Assembly: GCF_014395225.1 (NCBI RefSeq)
Contig: NZ_CP060723.1
Coordinates: 2,728,001 to 2,792,000 of the forward strand
Direction of reading: 5' to 3'
DNA: 64,000 nucleotides
Source of the DNA: Pedobacter roseus
GTDB taxonomy: Bacteria > Bacteroidota > Bacteroidia > Sphingobacteriales > Sphingobacteriaceae
Under the pieces are notes generated by a model that was not told the origin of the DNA, ran no database searches, and worked only from the letters and a program-made list of their open reading frames with translations. The translations under genes were made by a program, and so were the position numbers. This document shows, piece after piece, positions 35,753 to 43,813 of the stretch. Within the stretch, counting starts at the first letter, position 1, and every line of letters starts with the position of its first letter.

Positions 35753-36061
35753 ATGGAAAATCTAGAAAATAATCAACCAGAAGAAGAAATTCAAAACATC
35801 GAACAGTTTCAGATCAACCGATCGCAGGGAAATGCTGCTGAAGGGCATACCACGCCTGAACCTGATGATAATGAATATACCGAAGATGAGGTCCCATTTG
35901 CCGATGGTGAAGGCACACAATTAAATGAAGAAATTGAAGGCCCGGAAGATGAAGAGGATGATGAAGACCAGGAAGAAACCGGGGATTACAATGAATCAGA
36001 TATTGAGGAACTGGATAAAGACCCCAATGCTTATGATGAAGACGATAGTAAAATGTTATAA
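35753..36061 (+). CDS. Highly acidic low-complexity protein
   Basis: 102 residues, with long runs of Asp and Glu (for example EGPEDEEDDEDQEETGDYNE) and few hydrophobic residues; predicted disordered and soluble. No family recognised. A strong terminator follows. It is divergent from the DUF4142 gene. Confidence 0.65.
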   Translation: MENLENNQPEEEIQNIEQFQINRSQGNAAEGHTTPEPDDNEYTEDEVPFADGEGTQLNEEIEGPEDEEDDEDQEETGDYNESDIEELDKDPNAYDEDDSKML

Positions 36062-36086
36062 TTCAGAAACGCACATATAAATGAGT

Positions 36087-36121
36087 ATTGCCAGATTGAT
36101 CATCATTCTGGCATTTTTTTT
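36087..36121 (+). terminator. Rho-independent terminator of the acidic-protein gene
   Basis: TGCCAGA (36089-36095) pairs with TCTGGCA (36107-36113), followed by eight T. The T run reaches the stop region of the convergent channel gene. Confidence 0.85.
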
Positions 36122-36944
36122 ATTTAAATAGTGATGATCCGCAATATTTACAGAACAGGGCGTCGCTATCATGTCCTTCCCTGCTACAGCTCGGGCACGA
36201 TTCCGGCATTTCTTTTTTCTGCCGGGAAGCAACGGCGATATCGTGGGTAATAATTCCGGTAGGTACCGCTATAATGGCATAACCAATCAACATGACCACA
36301 GAAGCCACAAATTTGCCAAGCGGTGTAATGGGCGAAATATCACCATAACCTACTGTAGTGATGGTTACAATGGCCCAATAAATGCTTTCCGGAATATTGG
36401 AAAACCCATTTTCACGCTTTTCTACCAGATACATAATCGAGCCCAGAATCACGGTAATAGTTAAAACGGTAAGCAGGAATATACTGATCTTGCGTACACT
36501 GTTTTTTAAGGCCTGGGTTAAAAAATTGATTTCGGTTAAAAAGTGACCAAGTTTAAAGATCCTGAAGACACGGAGCAACCTTAAGGCCCTGAAAACAAGC
36601 AACGACTGTGCGCCGATAAAAAATATACTTAAATATGAGGGCAGTAATGCAATGAGATCAATAATGCCTAACGGACTTAATACATACCTGATCGGTTTGC
36701 GGATACTGACCAACCTTAAAATATACTCGATGGTGAAGAGTGCTGCAAAAATCCATTCGGTGATGTTGAACAGTTTCCCATATTTTAAGTGGATGCTTAC
36801 CACACTATCGAGCATTACGACAATAATACTGGAAAAAATGGCGATCAATAAACCAACATCAAAGGCTTTGCCCGCTGGGGTATTCGATTCGTAAATTACC
36901 TCGTGCAGTTTAAAACGCCAATCTTTTGGTTGATCTGATGCCAT
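36120..36944 (-). CDS. Voltage-gated potassium-type ion channel with C-terminal zinc ribbon
   Basis: 274-residue six-transmembrane channel of the ion_trans family. S4 is RALRLLRVFRIFKLGHF with regularly spaced arginines; the selectivity filter is TITTVGYGDISP. The C-terminus carries CPSCSREGHDSDALFCKYCG, a short zinc-ribbon-like motif. Ends in the shared terminator region. Role probably in membrane potential or potassium handling. Confidence 0.92.
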   Translation of the reverse strand: MASDQPKDWRFKLHEVIYESNTPAGKAFDVGLLIAIFSSIIVVMLDSVVSIHLKYGKLFNITEWIFAALFTIEYILRLVSIRKPIRYVLSPLGIIDLIALLPSYLSIFFIGAQSLLVFRALRLLRVFRIFKLGHFLTEINFLTQALKNSVRKISIFLLTVLTITVILGSIMYLVEKRENGFSNIPESIYWAIVTITTVGYGDISPITPLGKFVASVVMLIGYAIIAVPTGIITHDIAVASRQKKEMPESCPSCSREGHDSDALFCKYCGSSLFK

Positions 36945-36972
36945 AGTATGATATTTAGGCTAAAGGTAAGCA

Positions 36973-37824
36973 TTAACCATTTACCACTTCCCCACCGTTT
37001 ACGTGAATCACTTGTCCGGTAATAAAAGAAGCATCATCAGAAGCCAGGAAAACATAGGCTGGTCCTAATTCTGAAGGTTGCCCTGCCCTCTCCATCGCCG
37101 TTTCAGATCCGAATGATTTTATTTTTTCCTGATCAAACGTGGATACAATAAGTGGTGTCCATACCGGCCCGGGTGCAACGGCATTAACACGGATACCTGT
37201 TTTGGCCAGGTTTGTAGCCAGTGACCGTGTAAAAGAAGTAATTGCGCCTTTAGTTGAAGAATAATCGATCAGGTTTGGCGAAGAACGGTAAGCGGTTACG
37301 GAGGTGGTGTTAATAATCGAATCGCCTGTGTGAAAATGCTCCAATACCTCATTTGCAAAATAAAAATAACCGAATATGTTGGTACGGAAAGTATCTTCCA
37401 ATTGTTTGTCGTCAATTTTCTTCGGATCTTTTTGCGGTACCTGCATACCGGCATTATTCACCAGAATATTGATCTTGCCAAATTTTTTAACCGTCGATTC
37501 TACCGCTTTTTTGCAAAAAGCAGGCTTTTTAACATCACCTTTAATCAATAAACACTTTTTACCTTCAGCTTCAACCATTTTTTGCGTTTCCTTTGCATCG
37601 ATATCTTCATCCAGGTAAACAATGGCCACATCGGCACCTTCCCGGGCAAAATGCACCGCCACCGAACGACCGATCCCACTGTCGCCGCCTGTAATTAGTG
37701 CCACTTTTTCGTTAAGCTTTCCGGCTCCTTTATAATCAGCTTTGATCACTTCGGGCTTAGGATCCATCCTGGCTTCAATACCCGGTTGTTTATTTTGTTT
37801 AGCCGGCGTTTTTTGAGTGTTCAT
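36973..37824 (-). CDS. SDR-family oxidoreductase of the general-stress (YhdF/GSP39) type
   Basis: 283 residues. An N-terminal extension of about 40 residues (..QPGIEARMDPKPE..) precedes the cofactor site GGDSGIGRSVA; then NNAGMQVPQ, NTTSVTAY and YSSTKGA (YxxxK), and GQVIHVNGGEVVNG at the end. This is the pattern of stress-induced glucose/ribitol-type dehydrogenases. It lies beside the channel gene on the same strand. Confidence 0.9.
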   Translation of the reverse strand: MNTQKTPAKQNKQPGIEARMDPKPEVIKADYKGAGKLNEKVALITGGDSGIGRSVAVHFAREGADVAIVYLDEDIDAKETQKMVEAEGKKCLLIKGDVKKPAFCKKAVESTVKKFGKINILVNNAGMQVPQKDPKKIDDKQLEDTFRTNIFGYFYFANEVLEHFHTGDSIINTTSVTAYRSSPNLIDYSSTKGAITSFTRSLATNLAKTGIRVNAVAPGPVWTPLIVSTFDQEKIKSFGSETAMERAGQPSELGPAYVFLASDDASFITGQVIHVNGGEVVNG

Positions 37825-38017
37825 TGCTTTAGCTTTATCAGGTTAAAATTTTGTTATCGTTCTTTAAACAAAGATTTCAACGGCAAAGTTTTCCTGTACT
37901 CAAATCCACTGCAGAATTTTTAAACCAATTTAACTTAATATTTTGCTCATATCCCAACATTTTTGAAGCCCATAGCTCAGTAAATTAGCACTTTATCCTA
38001 ACCAAAAACAATCACAA

Positions 38018-39367
38018 ATGAGAAAACCGATTTTATCAGTTTTGCTGGCCTTAAGCTTAACCTTGCCTGGCTTTGCCCAAAAACGACTGGGCAACGAAAC
38101 CGCAGCTCAAAAAACTAAAAGAATGGAATGGTGGACAGATGCCCGTTTCGGGATGTTCATCCACTGGGGACTTTATGCCTTACCTGCCCGCCACGAATGG
38201 GTGAGAAATGCCGAGCGGATTACCAACGAGAATTATCAGAAATATTTCGATCAGTTTAACCCGGATTTATTTGATCCAAAAAAATGGGCGAAAGAAGCTA
38301 AAGCGGCAGGGATGAAATACGCGGTATTAACGACCAAACACCATGAAGGTTTTACTTTATTTGATAGTAAGTATACTGATTATAAAGCCACGAATACACA
38401 GGCTAAAAGAGACCTGGTAAAAGAATTTTTAGATGCTTTCCGCGCAGAAGGCATTAAAGTTGGCTTTTATTATTCGCTAATTGATTGGCACCATCCTGAT
38501 TTTCCTGTCGACAAATATCACCCATTAAGACCGCAACCAGAAACTGATGAAGCTTATGCAGCGCTGAATAAAAACAGGGATATGGCCAAATACCGTAAAT
38601 ACCTGTATAATCAGGTTACAGAGTTGCTCACCAAATACGGAAAAATTGACATTCTTTGGGCCGATTTCTCCTATCCTGGCAAATATGGCAAAGGCCGCAA
38701 CGATTGGGGATCGGTAGAGTTGCTTAAACAGATTAGAAAATTGCAACCGGGTATTATTGTAGATAACCGCTTAGACCTGAACGATTACGAAGATGGTACC
38801 GATTTTGAAACCCCTGAACAGGTTGGTCCGAAAGAACTGGAAAAATACCGTGGAAAAGTTTGGGAAACCTGCCAAACCTTCTCCGGATCATGGGGATACC
38901 ACCGCGATGAAAATACCTGGAAAACAAACAGAAAATTACTGGATTTACTGATCACTTCGGTAGCCAATGGGGGCAACTTATTGCTTAATGTTGGCCCTAC
39001 TGCCCGCGGTGAGTTTGATAACCGTGCCAATACTGCTTTAGATAGTTTAGGGCTTTGGATGCATGCCAATTCGAAATCGATTTACCACTGTACTTTTGCC
39101 CCTGCCGAATTTAAGGCACCTGAAGGCATTAAGCTTACTTATAATAAAGACATAAAAAAACTATATGTGCACCTGTTTGAATACCCAAATACCGGCTCCA
39201 TTACTTTAGAAGGTTATAAAGACAAAACGAAATATGCCCAGTTTTTACACGATAATTCGGAGGTACAAATCGACAATGAAAAATCAACGGGTAATACGCT
39301 GGTATTAAAACTACCAAAGAAAAAGCCTGATTTTGAAATCCCTGTAATCGAATTAACGTTAAATTAA
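38018..39367 (+). CDS. GH29 alpha-L-fucosidase
   Basis: Exported family 29 retaining fucosidase, 449 residues, signal peptide MRKPILSVLLALSLTLPGFA. Landmarks are FGMFIHWGLYALPARHEW, YAVLTTKHHEGFTLFDS, VGFYYSLIDWHHPDF, the nucleophile D216 in DILWADFSYPG, and NGGNLLLNVGPTARGEF. A short C-terminal beta domain follows. A strong terminator ends the unit. Confidence 0.95.
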   Translation: MRKPILSVLLALSLTLPGFAQKRLGNETAAQKTKRMEWWTDARFGMFIHWGLYALPARHEWVRNAERITNENYQKYFDQFNPDLFDPKKWAKEAKAAGMKYAVLTTKHHEGFTLFDSKYTDYKATNTQAKRDLVKEFLDAFRAEGIKVGFYYSLIDWHHPDFPVDKYHPLRPQPETDEAYAALNKNRDMAKYRKYLYNQVTELLTKYGKIDILWADFSYPGKYGKGRNDWGSVELLKQIRKLQPGIIVDNRLDLNDYEDGTDFETPEQVGPKELEKYRGKVWETCQTFSGSWGYHRDENTWKTNRKLLDLLITSVANGGNLLLNVGPTARGEFDNRANTALDSLGLWMHANSKSIYHCTFAPAEFKAPEGIKLTYNKDIKKLYVHLFEYPNTGSITLEGYKDKTKYAQFLHDNSEVQIDNEKSTGNTLVLKLPKKKPDFEIPVIELTLN

Positions 39368-39388
39368 TCTACCTATATTAATCAGCGA

Positions 39389-39421
39389 AAGCCTGCAAGT
39401 TAAATCCTGCAGGCTTTTTTT
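39389..39421 (+). terminator. Rho-independent terminator of the fucosidase gene
   Basis: AAGCCTGCA (39389-39397) pairs with TGCAGGCTT (39408-39416) followed by a T run to 39421. Confidence 0.9.
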
Positions 39422-39500
39422 GTTAATGGAGCTTTATAGTCTTCAACGAAAGATGAACAAAACATATCGTGGTTTTTATTGTCTTCAAGTAAAGAATATC

Positions 39501-39752
39501 ATGAAAGTAAAAAGTACATTTATCTACACTCTTGAAACAGGCGAAAATGCTTTAATCTTATTAACCGATAATAAAATAGAACAGGATAAACTTTATCAGC
39601 ATTTAGCCGTTGACGCTTACCAGTTTAAAAAGGAAATTGTAGAAGAAGAGCCGCGTATCGAACTGATCTCTGCGGGTTATAAAAATGAAAATAATGAAAT
39701 CATCTGGAACCGGGAATATATACCTGTACCCAAATGGTATGACCAGAATTAA
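39501..39752 (+). CDS. Small hypothetical protein
   Basis: 83 residues from the ATG MKVKSTFIYTLETG. A longer frame from 39420 would start inside the terminator T run and is rejected. Charged, soluble, ends ..EYIPVPKWYDQN. No family recognised. Confidence 0.55.
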   Translation: MKVKSTFIYTLETGENALILLTDNKIEQDKLYQHLAVDAYQFKKEIVEEEPRIELISAGYKNENNEIIWNREYIPVPKWYDQN

Positions 39753-39795
39753 ATTCTGACTAAACATATTGACAGCGATAAATGTTAAGTTCCTT

Positions 39796-40515
39796 ATGAA
39801 GTTTATTGTACTGCCACTTTTCTTTTTTCTGTGTTATTTCAAGTCATACGCTCAATATACCGATAGTACCAATTACCATGTACTGCTTACTTCGACCGGA
39901 TCGATTAACCGCACCAATGAAGACCGTGCCTATTTATTAAACAATGCGCTTAATTTTGGCATGAAAAAGAAAAGTTTTGTTTTAAATTCAACTACCGCAT
40001 GGCTTTATGGCAAACAGAACAGTGATTTAACCAACAACGACTTTTCGACCACCTTAAACTTTAACCTGTACAAAACCTTACCGCATTTTTATTACTGGGG
40101 TTTAGTGAATTACAATACGAGTTATTCTTTAAAATTAAAAAACCAGGTGCTTGCAGGCGGAGGCATCGCCTATAGCGTGTTGGACAAACCCAATGCCTAT
40201 ATCAACCTGAGCGACGGGGTATTATTTGATCAAAGTAGCTTAATTGTAGGCGATAGTTACCACACTTATCGGAATTCGTTAAGGTTACAGTACCATTTCG
40301 CCATTAAAGAATTAATTACGATTGACGGAAATCATTTTTTGCAAAACTCTTTCGATAGAAAAGGCGATCACATCATCCGCTCTACCACCACACTTGGATT
40401 AAAACTTCGCAAATGGATAAGCCTCACCACGGCACTGAATTATAATAAATTGAACATTACAAGAAGCGAAAACCTGAACCTTACTTATGGGTTAACGCTT
40501 GATAAGTATTTTTAG
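39796..40515 (+). CDS. Outer membrane beta-barrel protein (DUF481-like)
   Basis: 239 residues with signal peptide MKFIVLPLFFFLCYFKSYAQ. The rest is made of alternating amphipathic strands with N/T/S-rich turns (for example NSTTAWLYGKQNSDLTNNDF) and a C-terminal aromatic residue, which fits a 10- to 12-strand barrel of the DUF481 type. An alternative start nine codons upstream is less likely. Function unknown. Confidence 0.7.
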   Translation: MKFIVLPLFFFLCYFKSYAQYTDSTNYHVLLTSTGSINRTNEDRAYLLNNALNFGMKKKSFVLNSTTAWLYGKQNSDLTNNDFSTTLNFNLYKTLPHFYYWGLVNYNTSYSLKLKNQVLAGGGIAYSVLDKPNAYINLSDGVLFDQSSLIVGDSYHTYRNSLRLQYHFAIKELITIDGNHFLQNSFDRKGDHIIRSTTTLGLKLRKWISLTTALNYNKLNITRSENLNLTYGLTLDKYF

Positions 40516-40556
40516 TTAAGTCGGTAGTCCCGAGCTATAGTCGATTATCTAGATTA

Positions 40557-40580
40557 GTCACTCTGAGCGGTGTCGAAGGG
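40557..40580. repeat. Type B repeat, single arm
   Basis: GTCACTCTGAGCGGTGTCGA.. resembles the left arm of the type B elements at 14730-14806. The rest of the 40516-40786 gap shows only short direct repeats such as 'ttaaccgattaac'. Confidence 0.5.
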
Positions 40581-40774
40581 CAGTAGTAGTCCCGCGTTTG
40601 TTACCAGTTAACCAATTTAAACAATTAACCGATTAACAAATAAATTAACCTGGCCCAACTGTTCCTAACCATTGTTGAAAATTTTATAAGAATAAAACCC
40701 ACTGAAATAGAACACTTAGCAATTTTTATTGATACAACTTGCAAAAAGAAGTTCGAAGATATGCCTTCAAATGA

Positions 40775-40782
40775 TAATTTTG
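40775..40782 (+). promoter_or_regulatory. Start-proximal -7 element of the coiled-coil gene
   Basis: TAATTTTG is an exact TAnnTTTG ending 4 nt before the ATG at 40787. Confidence 0.5.
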
Positions 40783-40786
40783 TGTT

Positions 40787-40987
40787 ATGGCAAATACTAA
40801 CGTTAGAAAATCAATCCAGAATAAGATCGAATCATTAGGTAAGGAAATCGAAACCTTACAGGCAGAATTAAAAAGATGGGAAAAAATTGCGGCCGATTAT
40901 GAAACCAATTCGGAAAGCATTGATTTGATTTTATCGATACAATTACCCGAAAAACCTGAACCAAAAGCTAAAAAGGTAAAATTGTAA
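40787..40987 (+). CDS. Small coiled-coil hypothetical protein
   Basis: 66 residues. Residues about 8-38 form a heptad-like coiled coil (IQNKIESLGKEIETLQAELK), with a basic lysine-rich end (EPKAKKVKL). No family recognised. Exact -7 element before and a long terminator after support it as a real gene. Confidence 0.65.
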   Translation: MANTNVRKSIQNKIESLGKEIETLQAELKRWEKIAADYETNSESIDLILSIQLPEKPEPKAKKVKL

Positions 40988-40991
40988 AGCA

Positions 40992-41039
40992 TTTAAACAA
41001 ATAAAACCCGGACGAAGATCCGGGTTTTATTTGTTTAAA
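40992..41039. terminator. Terminator with a perfect 21-bp stem
   Basis: TTTAAACAAATAAAACCCGG (from 40992) and one further base pair exactly with 41019-41039 around a six-base loop. The GC-rich top of the stem is next to the loop and AT-rich below. Confidence 0.8.
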
Positions 41040-41072
41040 GATTAAAAACCTTAAAAAGAAATCAATAAGAAA

Positions 41073-41191
41073 AGTCGTTATTCCCGCGCAGGCGGGAATC
41101 TTAAAGCCTTTTGCATTACGATCCCCAATCAACTCGATAGCTATCGGGTTAGGAATAATAATTCTTATGGGATAAATTTCTCCCGAATGAC
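41073..41191. repeat. Dispersed inverted repeat, type C
   Basis: Left end GTCGTTATTCCCGCGCAGGC.., right end ..TCCCGAATGACGATTT. A GCGCAGGCGGG stem-loop and a CTCGATAGCTATCGGG palindrome are nested within it. Related to 32640-32748. Confidence 0.7.
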
Positions 41192-41213
41192 GATTTCATT
41201 TAAGTGAGAAGTT

Positions 41214-42515
41214 TTATTCCAGTACCTCTTCCACCTTTTTTACCGGAATTTTAGCCCCCGGCTTAAAATTACCTTTGTTATTGCCACCTTCAGTTAAAAT
41301 GGGCGCTTTCTTAGCCAGTTTTTTCTTGAATTTCCTGCCATACCAGATCAAAAAACCAGTTATCGGCAAACTTGCACCAATTAAGGAAGCTAAAAAAGCC
41401 ATCACCTTACCTGGAAAGCCTAAAATGCTACCTACATGGATATCGTAATTCATTTTTCGCAATTTCCCTCCAAACCCTGCCTCTTCATAAGGTATTGAGT
41501 AAACACCTTCGCGTTTAAATTCTTTTAAGGTATGTTGATCGAAAGTATAACCGATATTATTGTAAAACTGACCTGTATTGGGGTAAACCGTAATATTGAT
41601 CGTGGCTTTTGCCTTTGAGGTATCAGGAAAATTATAGTAAAAGCCCTGCGATTTCGGGTGACGGGTAATTACTTTCTGCCAGGCCAGGTCCATTGCTTTC
41701 TGTGGGGTATAAAATTTACCTAATGCTAAAGAATCAGATTCCAAACGCTGGAAATCGCCCAGTTTTTCTCCGCCAGAAGTTACCCAATATAAACCCTCGC
41801 TGTACCATTTAATGCCATAAACCATTCCGGTTAACGCTATAAAAAGCAAAAAGATTAAGGAATAAAATCCAAGCACATTATGTAAATCGAGGTTTACCCT
41901 TTTAAATGAGGCGCCCCATTTAATTTTAAAACTTTTATCACGGGTTGATTTGTTCCATTTTTTAGGATACCACCAGATCAATCCGGTAATCAATAAAACC
42001 ACAAATACCATGGTTCCATAGTTTACAATTGGTCTGCCAACGGCGTAAGGCAGCCATAAAAAACGGTGACCATTAAGAATAAACCTGAAAAAATCTACCT
42101 CGCCCTTTTTATGTACCACTTTACTGATCACTTCGCCAGTGTAAGGGTTTATTTTTAAACTTGTTCCGCCACCTCTTCTGCCTTCGTCTTTTTTACCCCT
42201 CAGATTTAAACTGATCGCTCTTCCCTGCTGATACTGCGCATAAGAGGGAATCTTTTCGGGATAAAGTTTAAAAGCAATGGCGCTCAGTTGCGATGGCGTG
42301 ATAACAGGTTTATCCTGCTTTTCAACTTTGGTTTCAGGCTCCAATAAACCTGTAATTTCTTCGTTAAAAACCCAGATACAGCCCGTTATACAAACAATAA
42401 GAACAATGACGCCCGAAATTAGGCCAAGCCAGAGGTGAAGCCATTTATTGATTCTGTTAAATAACGAATCTTTATTTTTTTTCTTTGCCGGAATAGTTTT
42501 GTTTAGCGTTGCCAT
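41214..42515 (-). CDS. PepSY-domain inner-membrane protein, XusC-like
   Basis: 433 residues with four transmembrane segments: one near residue 30-52 (LWLGLISGVIVLIVCITGC), the next near 165-182, then near 220-240 and 380-400; PepSY-type periplasmic regions lie between. This is the pattern of iron-regulated PepSY-TM proteins thought to reduce ferric siderophores, for which XusC of Bacteroides is a described example. It is the last gene of a three-gene operon. The heme or metal ligands cannot be assigned with certainty. Confidence 0.88.
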   Translation of the reverse strand: MATLNKTIPAKKKNKDSLFNRINKWLHLWLGLISGVIVLIVCITGCIWVFNEEITGLLEPETKVEKQDKPVITPSQLSAIAFKLYPEKIPSYAQYQQGRAISLNLRGKKDEGRRGGGTSLKINPYTGEVISKVVHKKGEVDFFRFILNGHRFLWLPYAVGRPIVNYGTMVFVVLLITGLIWWYPKKWNKSTRDKSFKIKWGASFKRVNLDLHNVLGFYSLIFLLFIALTGMVYGIKWYSEGLYWVTSGGEKLGDFQRLESDSLALGKFYTPQKAMDLAWQKVITRHPKSQGFYYNFPDTSKAKATINITVYPNTGQFYNNIGYTFDQHTLKEFKREGVYSIPYEEAGFGGKLRKMNYDIHVGSILGFPGKVMAFLASLIGASLPITGFLIWYGRKFKKKLAKKAPILTEGGNNKGNFKPGAKIPVKKVEEVLE

Positions 42516-42548
42516 TGTTCTGTTTTGTTGAGGGTGAAAGTTTTAAGT

Positions 42549-43790
42549 TTAATATTGAAGGGCGTTGATTGCAGTGATGGTACCACCTTCAACCTTTAAG
42601 CCTTTTTTAGCAGCTGCAATTTCTGCATCGAATACATACACATAACTTCCTTCACTGGCAGTAGTGATCCCTATGTATCCCGTTTTGCCATCTTTTGGTG
42701 CATAATTATTAATGGTGGTTGTTCTGGTAATATCAGCAGGAATGCCGGTTACCCATTTAAAGCTTTTGCTGAAAACATCAACCACAGCAAATTTTCTTGC
42801 CGTTCCTGCTAATGAATTGGGCTGTGGATACATTTGAAGGATAAATACGCCCTTACCTAAATAAGTCTGCCCCGCGATATGATGGCCGCCAGAAACCTCT
42901 TGTACATTAAAGAAATAGTTTTTATCAAATTCAGTAGTCCCTTTGTTGATGCGGATAACGGCCGATGGATTTTTAGAAGTCGGAACACCTGCGTTGGTTG
43001 CCGCTGCAAATGAGAAAGCATAAGCATCTCCATTATCAATTTCGACCAGTCCGTTAACAAAATAAGCGCCGATATAACTCGTGCGGTTATCGCGGATAAT
43101 TTTTTCCAGTTTCAAATCAGGATAACTATAAACTGCTACCCAGGAGCTATCTGGATATGAAGTACCAAATACATCCGGCGCAGCCCCTTTAATACTCATA
43201 TAAGGCGCAAAAAGTTTCTCTCCAACCTGCGTTGCCCAGGTAAAGTGAGCCCTTTCTCCATTCCCAGCAAGCTTTACAATATTTACCTGCTGTTCACTAA
43301 AAATCTGGTATTTGCGGGCATCGATCCTGAACATAGTCGCAAATTCATTTCCCGAACGGGGAACTTTGATGGTAAATACATCATCTTTTACAGGTGCAAA
43401 CAGATGCACGGTTTCACTTTGGAAGTTGGTCAACTTGCTAAGTTTTCCTGTTCCATCTAAACGGTATGAGGTTACAGCGCCCGGGTTTCCCTGTCCATAC
43501 AACAAACTAAAAAAACGGTTTTTGTGGGTGAGGTAATAACGGTACGATCCATCTTGTTCTATTCCATTACCTTGTGTTGTAATCATACCCGACTCTAACG
43601 AGTTTGCCGTTAAAAGGTAATCGGCAATACCCGATGTACCTATTGGTGTAGCAGAAATTACAAATTTGGTTGCACCGGTAAGTTCGGTGTCTACATCTAT
43701 CACTTCTGATGAATCCAGCTCTTTATCGCAGCCAGAAAATAGAATGATGAATGATAAGCTTAAAAAAGGTAGTATATGTCTGATTTTCAT
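42549..43790 (-). CDS. DUF4374 surface lipoprotein, XusB-like
   Basis: 413 residues. Lipoprotein signal MKIRHILPFLSLSFIILFSG followed by the lipobox cysteine. The mature part is beta-rich with repeated ..YSYPDLKLEKI.. type elements, consistent with the beta-propeller of DUF4374. In Bacteroides the homologous position holds XusB, a lipoprotein that captures enterobactin-type siderophores. Placed between the receptor (23 nt) and the PepSY gene (33 nt). Confidence 0.88.
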   Translation of the reverse strand: MKIRHILPFLSLSFIILFSGCDKELDSSEVIDVDTELTGATKFVISATPIGTSGIADYLLTANSLESGMITTQGNGIEQDGSYRYYLTHKNRFFSLLYGQGNPGAVTSYRLDGTGKLSKLTNFQSETVHLFAPVKDDVFTIKVPRSGNEFATMFRIDARKYQIFSEQQVNIVKLAGNGERAHFTWATQVGEKLFAPYMSIKGAAPDVFGTSYPDSSWVAVYSYPDLKLEKIIRDNRTSYIGAYFVNGLVEIDNGDAYAFSFAAATNAGVPTSKNPSAVIRINKGTTEFDKNYFFNVQEVSGGHHIAGQTYLGKGVFILQMYPQPNSLAGTARKFAVVDVFSKSFKWVTGIPADITRTTTINNYAPKDGKTGYIGITTASEGSYVYVFDAEIAAAKKGLKVEGGTITAINALQY

Positions 43791-43813
43791 GTTATAATAT
43801 TTTAAGGTTGTAG

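Noticed and set aside
26812..39367. A single polysaccharide utilisation locus with GH92, GH97 and GH29
   Set aside because: The three genes lie on different strands, are separated by housekeeping and regulatory genes, and have no SusCD pair among them.
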